Source of the DNA: Pseudomonas sp. | GTDB taxonomy: Bacteria; Pseudomonadota; Gammaproteobacteria; Pseudomonadales; Pseudomonadaceae | Reading direction: 5' to 3' | DNA: 64,000 bases | Assembly: GCA_022448005.1 (NCBI GenBank) | Contig: JAKUTK010000020.1 | Coordinates: 1-64,000, forward strand | In this document: one piece after another, positions 52,628-62,011 of the stretch | Layout of the letters: the number at the start of each line of letters is the position of its first letter | Position numbering within the stretch: the stretch's first letter is position 1 | Position numbers and translations under genes: made by a program | Notes under the pieces: model-generated | Databases searched by the model: none | What the model was told of the DNA's origin: nothing | The model's input: the letters and a program-made list of their open reading frames with translations, nothing else

Positions 52628-54551
52628 GTGCGCCAGGCATGGCGCGTAGCGCCGTGACTGGCGCTGTCGGGTTCACTGTGGTGGTGAGCCTGGCGACTTG
52701 GAGGTGAAAGTCCTCTACACACCCGGCAAGGGGAAGTGTTAGCTGAAGGCAAGGGTGTCGCGGGCGACTGCGAATCTGAAGGAAGCCCGAGACAAAATGC
52801 TGGCCTGACGAACAGGAAGCGGATGAGGCGGCGCAGCGGGGTGAGGTGGCCATAATCGCCAAAGCCCGATACTTGCACGGAACGCTGCGACGTAGATCCG
52901 ACAGGCATAAGCAGGAAGGTCGCGCGAATTACCCTGGGAGATCTGTACGCTTGCCATTGTGCTACCGATTGTCGAGAGGCGACGGGATGGGCGTGCAGAA
53001 GTCAGCCGAGGCCGTAGTAAGTGGCGGTCAACCACGCCATCAAGGGCCGAACAGGTCATGCCGCCAGTAGGCGTCAGCGTCTCGTCGATAACCGAAATGC
53101 AGAAATTTCTCCAAGAGAAGACTGTCACCCCGAGTCCCGGCCAGAGGCCGAGGATGACGCCTGACAGCGCAGAGGTATCGGCGGCGTCGGTGACGTGGAT
53201 GAACGCGGAGCCGGACACGCTGATGGAGCGGGTGCTTGCGCCGCTCAATCTCAAGCGTGCGTATCAGCGCGTGGTCAGCAACAAGGGGGCGCCGGGTGCC
53301 GATGGCATGACGGTCGCCGACTTGGCAGGCTACGTGAAACAGTATTGGCCCATCCTGAAGGTCAGGCTGCTGGCAGGTGAATACCATCCCCAGGCAGTGC
53401 GGGCGGTCGAAATTCCCAAACCGCAGGGCGGTATGCGGCAACTGGGCATTCCCAGTGTCGTGGATCGCCTGATCCAGCAAGCCCTGCTGCAACAGCTCAC
53501 GCCGATCTTCGATCCGCTGTTCTCGGACTATAGCTACGGCTTCCGTCCGGGCAGAAGCGCTCACCAGGCTGTCGAGATGGCCCGCACCCATGTGGCGGCG
53601 GGTCATAGGTGTTGCGTGGAACTCGATCTGGAGAAGTTCTTTGATCGGGTCAACCACGACATCCTGATGTTCTGTGTTGAGCGCCATGTCGAAGACAAAC
53701 AGGTGCTCAGACTCATCCGCCGTTACCTCGAAGCGGGCGTCATGTCGGGCGGGGTTGTCAGCCATCGGCAGGAGGGGGCGCCGCAAGGCGGCCCGCTTTC
53801 GCCGCTGCTGTCGAACATCCTGCTCGATGAACTCGACCGTGAGTTGGAGCGGCGAGGCCATCGCTTCGTGCGCTATGCCGATGACGCGAACATTTATGTC
53901 CGTAGTCCGCGTGCTGGCGAACGAGTGCTGGCCAGTGTCGAGCGGTTCCTGAATCACCGTCTGAAACTGAGACTGAATCGGGACAAGAGTCGCGTGGCTG
54001 GGTCGTGGAAATGCGACTACCTGGGGTATGGGATGAGTTGGCACTCGCAGCCTAGACTGCGAGTGGCAACCATGAGCCTGCGCCGTGTGCGCGACCGTCT
54101 CAGGGAACTGCTGCGAGGGGTGCGGGGCCACAAGATGGCGAATGTCATCGAGCGGGTAAACCCGGTGCTGCGAGGCTGGGCAGGCTACTTCAAGCTCAGC
54201 CAGAGCAAGCGTCCACTGGAAGAGCTGGATGGCTGGGTCAGGCACAAACTTCGCTGTGTCATCTGGCGGCAATGGAAGCAGCCCTCTACGAGGGCGCGCA
54301 ACCTGATGCGCCTGGGATTGAGCGAGGAGCGTGCCTGCAAGTCGGCCTTCAATGGCCGAGGCCCGTGGTGGAACTCAGGAGCGCCGCATATGAATCAGGC
54401 GCTGCCGAAGAAGCTATGGGACAGACTTTGACTGGTCTCGATACTGGATACGATCAATCGGCTTAACCGCATGGCCTGAACCGCCGTGTACGGAACCGTA
54501 CGCACGGTGGTGTGGGAGGACGGCGGCCGTGAGGCCGCCTCCTACCCGATC
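52628..54551 (+). mobile_element. Group II intron, class C (IIC)
   Basis: The 5' boundary is GTGCGCC at 52628, directly behind a terminator hairpin and T-run. The 3' end shows domain V (GAACCGCCGTGTACGG from ~54477, paired with CGTACGCACGGTGGT to ~54512) and domain VI ending CCTACCCGAT at 54551. The RT/maturase is encoded in domain IV. Insertion immediately after an intrinsic terminator and an RT lacking an HNH endonuclease domain are hallmarks of IIC introns. Non-coding RNA domains I-III occupy about 52628-53057. Boundaries are estimated by eye. Confidence 0.88.
53058..54431 (+). CDS. ltrA: Group II intron reverse transcriptase/maturase
   Basis: A 457-residue RT/maturase. RT motifs in order: NKGAPGADGM, IPKPQGGMRQLGIPSVVDRL, YGFRPGRSAHQAVE, DLEKFFDRVNHD, GAPQGGPLSPLLSNILLDEL, and catalytic FVRYADDANIYV. 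The maturase X/GIIM part follows (NVIERVNPVLRGWAGYFKLS). No HNH domain with its cysteine pairs is seen, as expected for class C. No premature stops, so it is probably active. Start ATG 53058 is a choice; longer and shorter Met starts exist. Confidence 0.93.
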   Translation: MPPVGVSVSSITEMQKFLQEKTVTPSPGQRPRMTPDSAEVSAASVTWMNAEPDTLMERVLAPLNLKRAYQRVVSNKGAPGADGMTVADLAGYVKQYWPILKVRLLAGEYHPQAVRAVEIPKPQGGMRQLGIPSVVDRLIQQALLQQLTPIFDPLFSDYSYGFRPGRSAHQAVEMARTHVAAGHRCCVELDLEKFFDRVNHDILMFCVERHVEDKQVLRLIRRYLEAGVMSGGVVSHRQEGAPQGGPLSPLLSNILLDELDRELERRGHRFVRYADDANIYVRSPRAGERVLASVERFLNHRLKLRLNRDKSRVAGSWKCDYLGYGMSWHSQPRLRVATMSLRRVRDRLRELLRGVRGHKMANVIERVNPVLRGWAGYFKLSQSKRPLEELDGWVRHKLRCVIWRQWKQPSTRARNLMRLGLSEERACKSAFNGRGPWWNSGAPHMNQALPKKLWDRL

Positions 54552-54731
54552 GCAGCGTTCCGGCCTCCCGGCATTAGATCTTGAGTAGATGCACCAGTAG
54601 AAACAGTTCACTTCAGGCCAAAAAACGGTGCGCTTGAAGACAAGCCAGCCGCTAGGCCCGCGCGTAACTTAGCGATGTGGGCAAGACATCCGTCACGCCT
54701 CCCCAGACAAAAACAAGATTTGTGGTGACCC

Positions 54732-56477
54732 ATGAACACAGTAGACCCGATCACCCTGGCAGTCGTGCGCGGTGCGCTCGAAACAGCCCAGCGAGAAATG
54801 ACCCTGACGCTGGAAAAGACCAGTCGCTCGAGCGTGTTCAACCTCGCCCACGACTATTCCAACGCACTCTTCGATCACCTCCCGGAAATGATCCTGCAAG
54901 GCCAGGACATTCCTATTCATCTCGGTTCGCTTATCCCAGCGATGAAATGCGTTGCTGGCTTCTTCGGTGATGAGATTGCCGAGGGCGATGTTATTTATCA
55001 TAACGATCCAGCCTACATGGGCAGTCATATCCTCGACTGCTGCATGTACAAACCGGTGTTCTATAAGGGCGAGCTGGTGTTCTGGACGGTCTGCAAGGGC
55101 CACCTGACCGATATTGGCGGCCCGGTACCGGCCGGCTACAACCCGGACGCAAAAGAAATCTACGCAGAGGGCCTGCGCATCCCGCCTGTCAAGTTGTGGG
55201 CCCAGGGCCAGCGCCGGGAAGACGTAATCAACCTGCTGCTGACCAACATGCGCGCCCGCGCCTATCAAGAAGGCGATCTGAATGCCCAGTACGGTGCTTG
55301 CAGCGTGGGCGAGCGTCACCTGATCGAGTTGCTCGATCGCTATGGCGTCGACCAGGTCCGAGCGTGCATTACCGAGCTGAAAGATATGGCAGACCGTCAT
55401 ATGCGCGCATTGTTGCGTGATGTGCCAGACGGTTTCTACAGCGGCACTGCCATTCTCGAAGACTCCGGTCATGGTCTGGGAGAATTGTCGATCACTGCCC
55501 AGGTGGAAATTCGCGGCGACGAGGCGCACGTTCTGATAGAGAGCCCGCCGCAGGTGCCTTACTTCATCAACTCCTACGCGGGCAATTCGATCTCCGGGGT
55601 TTACCTCGGACTGATGATGTTCGCCCAGGTGCCACCGCCCTACAATGAAGGCCTCTATCGCTGCGTGAGTGTAGACCTTGGCCCGTCCGGTACTCTGTGC
55701 AACGCCCAGGAGCCGGCACCGCACGTCAACTGCACCACTACTCCGATGGAAACCCTCGCCGATGCCGTGCGTCTGGCCCTTGAACAGGCGGCTCCGGAGC
55801 GTGTGACCGCCTCCTGGGGGCATGCCAGCGGGATCAATATCGCTGGGCACGACCCACGCAACAACAACGATGAATATGTGACCATGGTGCTGGCCTCGGT
55901 CATCTCCGGCGCTGGCGCTAACAAGGCTATGGATGGTTGGCCTGCTTGCGGCCCGCTGTGCTGCTTCGGCGCGCTGATGTCCGGCGATATCGAACTGCTT
56001 GAGTACTCCTATCCGGTACTGATACACCGCTACAGCCTGATGACCGACAGTGGTGGCGCCGGTGAATTCCGCGGTGGCTCTGGTACTCGCCTGGAGCTCG
56101 AGCCGCTGAAGCACGCCATGACCGTGGTCGGTTTCGGTGAGGGCCGGCAGCTGCCTACCGCCGGTGCGGCAGGGGCGAAGAATGTTCTGCTCGAGCCCAA
56201 GCTCGGCCGCTTGATCCATAGACATGTCGACGGTGAGGAAGACCATTACATCCAGAACACTCTGCTGACCGCACAACCAGGTGAGCGCGTAATCAACGTC
56301 AACCCGGGCGGTGGTGGCTATGGCGACCCACTACGTCGTCCGCTGGCCACGGTTCTAGCCGATGTGCGCAACGGCTTGGTCTCGATTGACGGCGCGCGCC
56401 TTGAATACGGCGTAGTGATTGACGGCAACGGCCAACTCGATGAAGCCGCAACCCACGCACACCGAGCCGCGCACTGA
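54732..56477 (+). CDS. hyuB: Hydantoinase/oxoprolinase B subunit
   Basis: A 581-residue HyuB-family protein. N-terminal DPITLAVVRGALETAQREM, DHLPEMILQGQDIPIHLGSL, DVIYHNDPAYMGSHILDCCM, and the C-terminal DSGGAGEFRGGSGTRLELEP and VNPGGGGYGDP are signature sequences. With the A subunit it hydrolyses N-methylhydantoin, 5-oxoproline or a similar cyclic amide in an ATP-dependent manner. The ribosome site is weak (GGTG). Eleven bases to ~35 bases precede the A-subunit gene; B-before-A order. The substrate of this pair is not determinable. Confidence 0.92.
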   Translation: MNTVDPITLAVVRGALETAQREMTLTLEKTSRSSVFNLAHDYSNALFDHLPEMILQGQDIPIHLGSLIPAMKCVAGFFGDEIAEGDVIYHNDPAYMGSHILDCCMYKPVFYKGELVFWTVCKGHLTDIGGPVPAGYNPDAKEIYAEGLRIPPVKLWAQGQRREDVINLLLTNMRARAYQEGDLNAQYGACSVGERHLIELLDRYGVDQVRACITELKDMADRHMRALLRDVPDGFYSGTAILEDSGHGLGELSITAQVEIRGDEAHVLIESPPQVPYFINSYAGNSISGVYLGLMMFAQVPPPYNEGLYRCVSVDLGPSGTLCNAQEPAPHVNCTTTPMETLADAVRLALEQAAPERVTASWGHASGINIAGHDPRNNNDEYVTMVLASVISGAGANKAMDGWPACGPLCCFGALMSGDIELLEYSYPVLIHRYSLMTDSGGAGEFRGGSGTRLELEPLKHAMTVVGFGEGRQLPTAGAAGAKNVLLEPKLGRLIHRHVDGEEDHYIQNTLLTAQPGERVINVNPGGGGYGDPLRRPLATVLADVRNGLVSIDGARLEYGVVIDGNGQLDEAATHAHRAAH

Positions 56478-56512
56478 GCACAGCCCCTTTGAGCAATGCA
56501 GAGAATTCGAAA

Positions 56513-58603
56513 ATGAGCAAACAACAATATCGCCTGGGCATCGATGCCGGCGGCACCTTCACTGATTTCATCCTCGCCGACCATCAGGGCAACGTGCAGT
56601 TGTTCAAGGCGCCGTCCACCCCACATGACGGCACCCTGGCCATACGCAACGGTCTGGCGCAAATCGCCGATGCCCTCGGCCGTACACCAGCCGAGATCAT
56701 TGCCGACTGCGATCTGTGCATCAACGGGACGACTGTGGCGCTCAACGCACTGATCGAAAAGACCGGGGTCAAGGTGGGCCTGCTGTGTACCGATGGCCAT
56801 GAAGACAGCCTGGAAATTCGCCTTGGCCACAAAGAAGATGGCCATCGCTATGACGCCACTTATCCACCGGCGCATATGTTAGTGCCGCGCCACCTGCGCC
56901 GTCCAATCGGCGGGCGTATTATCAGTGACGGCAGCGAGTTCAGCCCGCTAGACGAGGCGGCGATTCATGCCGCCATCGACTACTTCCGCGAACAACAGGT
57001 GCAGGCGGTGGCGATCTCCTTCGTCTGGTCGGTGCGCAACCCTAGTCACGAGCAGCGCGCTATGGCTATGGTGCGTGCGGCTTTACCTGACGTATTTGTC
57101 TGCAGCGGCCACGAGGTGTTCCCGCAGATTCGCGAATACACACGCACCTCGACAACCGTGGTCAACGCCTACCTTAGCCCAGTGATGGGTCGTTATATCG
57201 AACGCATCGACGCGCTGTTCGAGGAGCTGGGCGCGCAGCAGCCTACCCGCTATTTCCAGTCCAACGGAGGTCTGGCTCCTGGCGTGGTAATGCGTGAGCG
57301 GGCGGTCAACGCGATCAACTCCGGTCCGGCATCTGCCCCGCAAGCCGGCTTGTGCGTGGCCCAGCCATTCGGTATCGACAACGTAATCACCGTCGATATG
57401 GGTGGTACCTCGTTCGACATCACTCTTAGCAAAGGCGGTCGCACCAACTTCAGCAAAGACAGCGACTTCCTCCGTTACCGTATCGGCGTGCCAATGATTC
57501 AGGTGGAAACCCTTGGCGCCGGCGGTGGCTCGATCGCCCACCTTGACGACTTCGGCATGCTCCAGGTCGGTCCACGCAGTGCCGGGGCTAACCCCGGGCC
57601 TGTGTGTTATGGAAAGGGTGGGGTCGAGCCGACTGTAACCGATGCTAACCTGGCGCTCGGTTATCTGGCTGATGGTGCACTGCTCGGTGGCAGCATCCGT
57701 CTAAATCGACAAGCCGCGATCGATGCGATCCGCAGTAAAATTGCCGAACCGCTGGGTATCAGTGTCGAGCGCGCGGCCGTCGGTATCATTACCCTGGTTA
57801 ACCTGAGCATGGTTAGTGGTATCCGCCGCGTGTCCATTGAGCGTGGTTATGATCCCCGTGACTTCGCCCTGATCGGTGCCGGTGGTGCAGCGGGCATGCA
57901 CGTGATGCGACTAGCTGAGGAAATCGGCAGCAAGGTTGTGCTGATTCCCAAGGTGGCTTCGGGGCTGTGCGCCTTCGGCCAGATTCTCTCTGACATCCGC
58001 TATGATCAGCTGACTACTTTGCCGATGCGTTTGGATGACGAGTTCGTCGATTTGGAGCAACTAAACCAGGCCCTGCAGCAGTTACGCGAGCGTGGTATGA
58101 CGAACCTGCGAGACGATGGTTTCGGTGGTGACAATCGTATTGAATGCCAGTACAGCCTGGAGATTCGTTACCTCGGACAGATCCACGAGTGCAGCGTCGA
58201 ACTGAGCTGCGACCGGCTCGACCGTAGCAGCCTGGCGGCCCTGCGCGAATCCTTCCACCAGCGGCACAAGGCGCTGTTTTCCTTCAGTGAGCCTAACAGC
58301 CCGGTCGAACTAGTTAATCTAGAGTGCTCGGTGATCGCGCGGTTACAGCGTCCACCAATGCCTGAACTTGCAACCCCGCTCAAGGCAACGGCCGCGATTC
58401 CGGCTGGTCATCGTCCGATGCTGTTCAATGCGCAAGACGATTGGCAGGACACGCCTGTGTACAACGGCGACCGCATAGAAGTAGGGCAGATTATTCAAGG
58501 TCCCTGTGTGATTGAGGAAGCGACCACAAACATCGTTGTTCCACCGGGCTGGCGGGTCAGTCTGGATCCCTCGGCCACATATGAACTGACTCCCGGTCAT
58601 TGA
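56513..58603 (+). CDS. hyuA: Hydantoinase/oxoprolinase A subunit
   Basis: A 696-residue ATP-dependent HyuA-family protein. N-terminal phosphate-binding LGIDAGGTFTDFILAD, NGTTVALNALIEKTG, SGHEVFPQIREYTRTSTTVVNAYL, then ITVDMGGTSFDITLSKGG and GAGGGSIAHLD as second nucleotide-binding elements, and GPCVIEEATTNIVVPPGWR at the end. Start ATG 56513 (MSKQQYRLGID); TTG 56489 is less likely. Forms the catalytic complex with HyuB. Confidence 0.93.
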   Translation: MSKQQYRLGIDAGGTFTDFILADHQGNVQLFKAPSTPHDGTLAIRNGLAQIADALGRTPAEIIADCDLCINGTTVALNALIEKTGVKVGLLCTDGHEDSLEIRLGHKEDGHRYDATYPPAHMLVPRHLRRPIGGRIISDGSEFSPLDEAAIHAAIDYFREQQVQAVAISFVWSVRNPSHEQRAMAMVRAALPDVFVCSGHEVFPQIREYTRTSTTVVNAYLSPVMGRYIERIDALFEELGAQQPTRYFQSNGGLAPGVVMRERAVNAINSGPASAPQAGLCVAQPFGIDNVITVDMGGTSFDITLSKGGRTNFSKDSDFLRYRIGVPMIQVETLGAGGGSIAHLDDFGMLQVGPRSAGANPGPVCYGKGGVEPTVTDANLALGYLADGALLGGSIRLNRQAAIDAIRSKIAEPLGISVERAAVGIITLVNLSMVSGIRRVSIERGYDPRDFALIGAGGAAGMHVMRLAEEIGSKVVLIPKVASGLCAFGQILSDIRYDQLTTLPMRLDDEFVDLEQLNQALQQLRERGMTNLRDDGFGGDNRIECQYSLEIRYLGQIHECSVELSCDRLDRSSLAALRESFHQRHKALFSFSEPNSPVELVNLECSVIARLQRPPMPELATPLKATAAIPAGHRPMLFNAQDDWQDTPVYNGDRIEVGQIIQGPCVIEEATTNIVVPPGWRVSLDPSATYELTPGH

Positions 58604-58700
58604 CCGTCAGGGATTTTTAACAAAGGATTGTGTAACAACGGCACCGACGGCATTCACCGTTGGTGCCGCCCTCATAATAACTACAAATTGAGGACCTTTC

Positions 58701-59660
58701 ATGACAGATCAATTGTCTACGCGGTATTGGCCTGAGGGAGAAAGGCAATCGCGTTGGGCCGAAGCCATCGGCAATACATATTTTCCATTGTCGTTGGAGT
58801 TCAATTCCAGCGCCATTTTCCAAGGCAGCCTGAAAATTTGGAAAACGGGCAGTACGCCGTTGGCGTTATCGCGCCTGCGCTCCAGTCAGCTAGGCTATTC
58901 GCGCAGCGAGAGCCAGGTTAGCGAAGATACTGAACCCTGTTACCTTGTAACAGTGCCGCGCCTTACCGAAGTACACTTCGAGCAAGACGGTCGTGAGCTC
59001 CATTGTAAGCCAGGTGGGTTCATCTTCGAGCGAGGCGATGCGCCTTATCGTTTTCACTACTCCTGCGACAACGACCTTTGGGTATTCAAGCTGCCTGAGC
59101 GCGCGCTACATGGACAGATACGTGGAGCCGAGCGCTACACCCGTTTCTGTTTCGAGGCTCGGCGTGGATTGGGACGAATTTTTGTTGATCAACTGGCGAT
59201 GTGTGCCGCGCGCTTCGACGAATGCGATGCGGATGCCCGTCATATGCTGCTGGAACAGGTGCTTTCGACGTTGTTAATGGCTCTGCGCCAAGATGAGCGC
59301 GTCCTTAATAGTGAGAGTTCGAGTCTAGCTGCCCTGCATTTGCAGCGTATCGAGCACTACATCGACCGAAACTTGTGTTCAGCTGAACTAAACCCGCAGC
59401 ATATTGCTCAGGCCTGCGGCTTATCGGTTCGCTATTTGCATAAATTATTTTTCAGTACGCCCTACAGTCTCGGTGAATGGATTCGCCTGAAACGATTGGA
59501 GGCTGTATATCAACGCCTACGTGATCCCCACTGCCACCTATCAATCGGTGAGCTGGCATATCGTTGGGGGTTCAGTGATCAGGCACAATTTTCCCGGCAT
59601 TTTCGCCAGCACTTTAGTTGTACTGCCAGTGAAGCCCGAGCCGTTTCGTTAAAGCCGTAG
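58701..59660 (+). CDS. AraC-family transcriptional regulator
   Basis: A 319-residue regulator with an N-terminal AraC-binding-like (PF14525-type) sensor region and a C-terminal AraC HTH pair: LNPQHIAQACGLSVRYLHKLF, then HLSIGELAYRWGFSDQAQFS-RHFRQHF. GAGGAC lies six bases before the ATG. It follows hyuA by ~100 bases and likely controls the NCS1-porin-hyuBA locus. Confidence 0.92.
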   Translation: MTDQLSTRYWPEGERQSRWAEAIGNTYFPLSLEFNSSAIFQGSLKIWKTGSTPLALSRLRSSQLGYSRSESQVSEDTEPCYLVTVPRLTEVHFEQDGRELHCKPGGFIFERGDAPYRFHYSCDNDLWVFKLPERALHGQIRGAERYTRFCFEARRGLGRIFVDQLAMCAARFDECDADARHMLLEQVLSTLLMALRQDERVLNSESSSLAALHLQRIEHYIDRNLCSAELNPQHIAQACGLSVRYLHKLFFSTPYSLGEWIRLKRLEAVYQRLRDPHCHLSIGELAYRWGFSDQAQFSRHFRQHFSCTASEARAVSLKP

Positions 59661-60037
59661 CCGGTTACTTTATTGTCAATGTGCTCTGGGGGATTAGAAG
59701 TCACTCGGCGTAGCTCCCCATAAAGGCTCCACGCCTTTTCACCGTTGCGGGAGTACCAGTTATATATCGGCGTCTGATATTCCATACGGGCGCTAACTTG
59801 GGTAAGCCTTTGTCGTCTGCATTGGCAAACTCATGCGTAGCTGGTGTTGCTGATCAAGCCAAGCTTATTGTTTTAGGTTCACGCGAGCGGGCTGAGAGCG
59901 GCGCAGGCTTCACAAGCGTAAGACGGAACCATGCTAGGTGCAAAGCTATGGTGTTGGGTAGTAATTGCTTCAGGTCTGTCCTGCAAAAAACATGCTGAAA
60001 TTCCGCAGGCACCCCCTCTAAGGGCGAGACACGGTAA
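59661..60037. other. Interval between convergent araC and gntR genes
   Basis: About 375 bases. A minus frame starting MEYQTPIYNWYSRNGEKAWS (59785) overlaps the araC 3' end and is unrecognised; no other gene or clear terminator seen. Confidence 0.45.
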
Positions 60038-60757
60038 CTATCCCATGATTTCAGGGGCGGACTGGGATGCTCTCAGGTTGCTGTTGCGCATGATCCCTTC
60101 GATGATCGGTACTGGTGTCATCAGATGAGCCTGCATCATGGCGCTTGCTCGCGTTGCGTCACGGGCAAGGATAGCTTCTACCAGTTCGCTGTGCTCTTGA
60201 CGTTTCAGGGACAAGGCCTCCTCGGATAGCACCGTGCGCCGCAGCCACAGCTGGCGATAGCGCTCGGCCTGATCGAACAGATAGGCGCGCGCCTGCAGCA
60301 GGTGTCTAGACCCACAGCCGGAGGCTATAGCTGTATGGAAGGCCTTGTGTCGGGCATCCCATATTTCCAGCATCTGCTCCTGGGTCTTGACCTCCATTAC
60401 CTTGGCCAATGTATGCGAATAGGCCAACACCTGGGCCTCCCAGGCGTCATCGCCGCGTTCGATGGCGAGCTTAAGTACCAGCGCTTCGAGATTGGCCCGT
60501 GCGTCATAGATGTCCTGCATTTCGCTCAGCGACATAGGAGCGACGCGGTAGCCACGCTGACTGATAGCTACTACCAGATTTTCCGCAATCAGATGCGATA
60601 GCGCTTCACGCAGAGGGCCTACGCCTAGGTCGTAGCGCTCCTTAAGCGCAGTCATTCGCAGTTTTTCTCCGGGCTTGAACATGCCCTGAATTATGTCCCG
60701 CTTGAGCCACTCATAGCCGCTGACTGCTGAGTTTTGGCGGGGGGCGAGCGTATCCAT
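60038..60757 (-). CDS. GntR-family (FadR subgroup) regulator, GlaR/CsiR-like
   Basis: A 239-residue repressor. wHTH: YEWLKRDIIQGMFKPGEKLRM, ALKERYDLGVGPLREALSHLI, followed by the helical FCD domain with metal-binding histidines (DARHKAFHTAIASGC). Divergent from the glutarate hydroxylase gene, exactly as glaR/csiR-type repressors accompany this pathway in other bacteria; they respond to glutarate. Operator candidate at 60840-60877. Confidence 0.87.
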   Translation of the reverse strand: MDTLAPRQNSAVSGYEWLKRDIIQGMFKPGEKLRMTALKERYDLGVGPLREALSHLIAENLVVAISQRGYRVAPMSLSEMQDIYDARANLEALVLKLAIERGDDAWEAQVLAYSHTLAKVMEVKTQEQMLEIWDARHKAFHTAIASGCGSRHLLQARAYLFDQAERYRQLWLRRTVLSEEALSLKRQEHSELVEAILARDATRASAMMQAHLMTPVPIIEGIMRNSNLRASQSAPEIMG

Positions 60758-60839
60758 AAACCATGCTCCTCAACGGGTTTTATCCATCATACGCAACTGC
60801 AGAAATATTTACTAAGTGGAGATGCAGTTGCCGAGTGTC

Positions 60840-60877
60840 GCTATTTTATAAAAGCGTAGACATTTTTATAAAATAGC
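60840..60877. promoter_or_regulatory. Large dyad, likely GntR operator of glaH
   Basis: Perfect 14-bp inverted arms GCTATTTTATAAAA (60840-60853) and TTTTATAAAATAGC (60864-60877), 10-nt spacer. Each arm contains its own palindrome TTTTATAAAA. Lies between gntR and glaH. Confidence 0.75.
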
Positions 60878-60949
60878 TATATTTTTAGTCCGGCTGTTCT
60901 GGTAAATCTCGGGGCGGCGTACAGACAATTTTTTCGTCAGGACTCTGCC

Positions 60950-61927
60950 ATGAATGCCTTTACCCAGCTCAAAGATCTTGTGATGCCGCTACCGACCGCC
61001 GTTAAGGGGTTTTCTCTTTCACCCTCCGCTCAGTCGCCCCGTTTGTTCGAGCTGACCTTCACTAAGGCGACGATAGAGGCTTTCTGTGTAGCAGTGGCCG
61101 AGTGGCCGGTGCAGGCGCTGGAATACAAGTCCTTCTTGCGATTTCGCTTCGCCAAAATTCTTGACGATCTCTGCGGTAACAGCCTGCGCCCGGTGCTACT
61201 CAACGCCCTAATGGATCGTGCCACCGGAGGGCTGTTAATCAAGCAGGAGGCCCTGAATGATGTGGCACAAGCTGATGATATGGTCAAATTCTCGACTGCT
61301 GTGGCCCACCTGCTGGGGCGGTCGAACTTTGATGCGATGAGCGGCCAGTTCTACGCACGCTTCGTGGTCGAGAACGTCGATAATTCGGACAGCTACCTGC
61401 GCCAACCTCACCGGGTAATGGAGTTGCACAACGATGGTACTTTCGTCGATCAGATCACCGACTACGTGCTGATGATGAAGATCGATGAGCAGAATATCGA
61501 AGGTGGCAACTCGCTGATCCTGCATCTGGACGACTGGGAGGATCGCCATGCTTTCTTCCATCATCCGCTAGCACGGCGCGTCATGCGCTGGACCGCGCCG
61601 CCGAGTAAAAGGGTCGATACGGACGTGTTCCATTCGATCTTTGATGTCGACGCCGAAGGGCGGCCGACTATTCGCTATATCGATCAATTTGTTCAGCCCA
61701 AAGACTTCGACGAGGGCAACTGGCTGACCGACCTGTCTATCTCCCTGGAGGGCAGTAAACAGAAGCTTTCCGTGCCGGTGCCAGTTGGCTGCTTCCTGCT
61801 GATTAATAACCTGTATTGGCTGCATGGCCGCGATCGTTTCACCCCTCACCCTGGGCTGCGCCGTGAACTGATGCGCCAGCGCGGTTACTTCAGTTACCCC
61901 AAACTCGGCCATCAGCAAGGCCAATAA
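60950..61927 (+). CDS. glaH: Glutarate 2-hydroxylase (CsiD/GlaH, Fe(II)/2-oxoglutarate oxygenase)
   Basis: A 325-residue dioxygenase converting glutarate plus 2-oxoglutarate to L-2-hydroxyglutarate and succinate. The iron triad is H160-x-D162 ([16 protein letters not shown]) and H292 ([10 protein letters not shown]), the same positions as in E. coli Csi[12 protein letters not shown] contains the 2-oxoglutarate-binding arginine. Length is identical to the family's usual ~325. Followed after ~85 bases by lhgO, the next enzyme. Confidence 0.95.
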   Translation: MNAFTQLKDLVMPLPTAVKGFSLSPSAQSPRLFELTFTKATIEAFCVAVAEWPVQALEYKSFLRFRFAKILDDLCGNSLRPVLLNALMDRATGGLLIKQEALNDVAQADDMVKFSTAVAHLLGRSNFDAMSGQFYARFVVENVDNSDSYLRQPHRVMELHNDGTFVDQITDYVLMMKIDEQNIEGGNSLILHLDDWEDRHAFFHHPLARRVMRWTAPPSKRVDTDVFHSIFDVDAEGRPTIRYIDQFVQPKDFDEGNWLTDLSISLEGSKQKLSVPVPVGCFLLINNLYWLHGRDRFTPHPGLRRELMRQRGYFSYPKLGHQQGQ

Positions 61928-62011
61928 TTGCCATTAATTGAACAGGGGCTGCGCGGTTTAGCCCTTGTCGTTTGTCCACGGGGCAAAACAGATCGAGTAG
62001 AGGTGATAGCG

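Noticed and set aside
53040..54272. 410-codon minus-strand frame over the intron maturase gene
   Set aside because: The plus strand has all RT motifs including YADD; the antisense translation has no family features.
54693..56276. 527-codon minus-strand frame over hyuB
   Set aside because: Antisense shadow of a well-supported gene; composition is typical of shadow frames.
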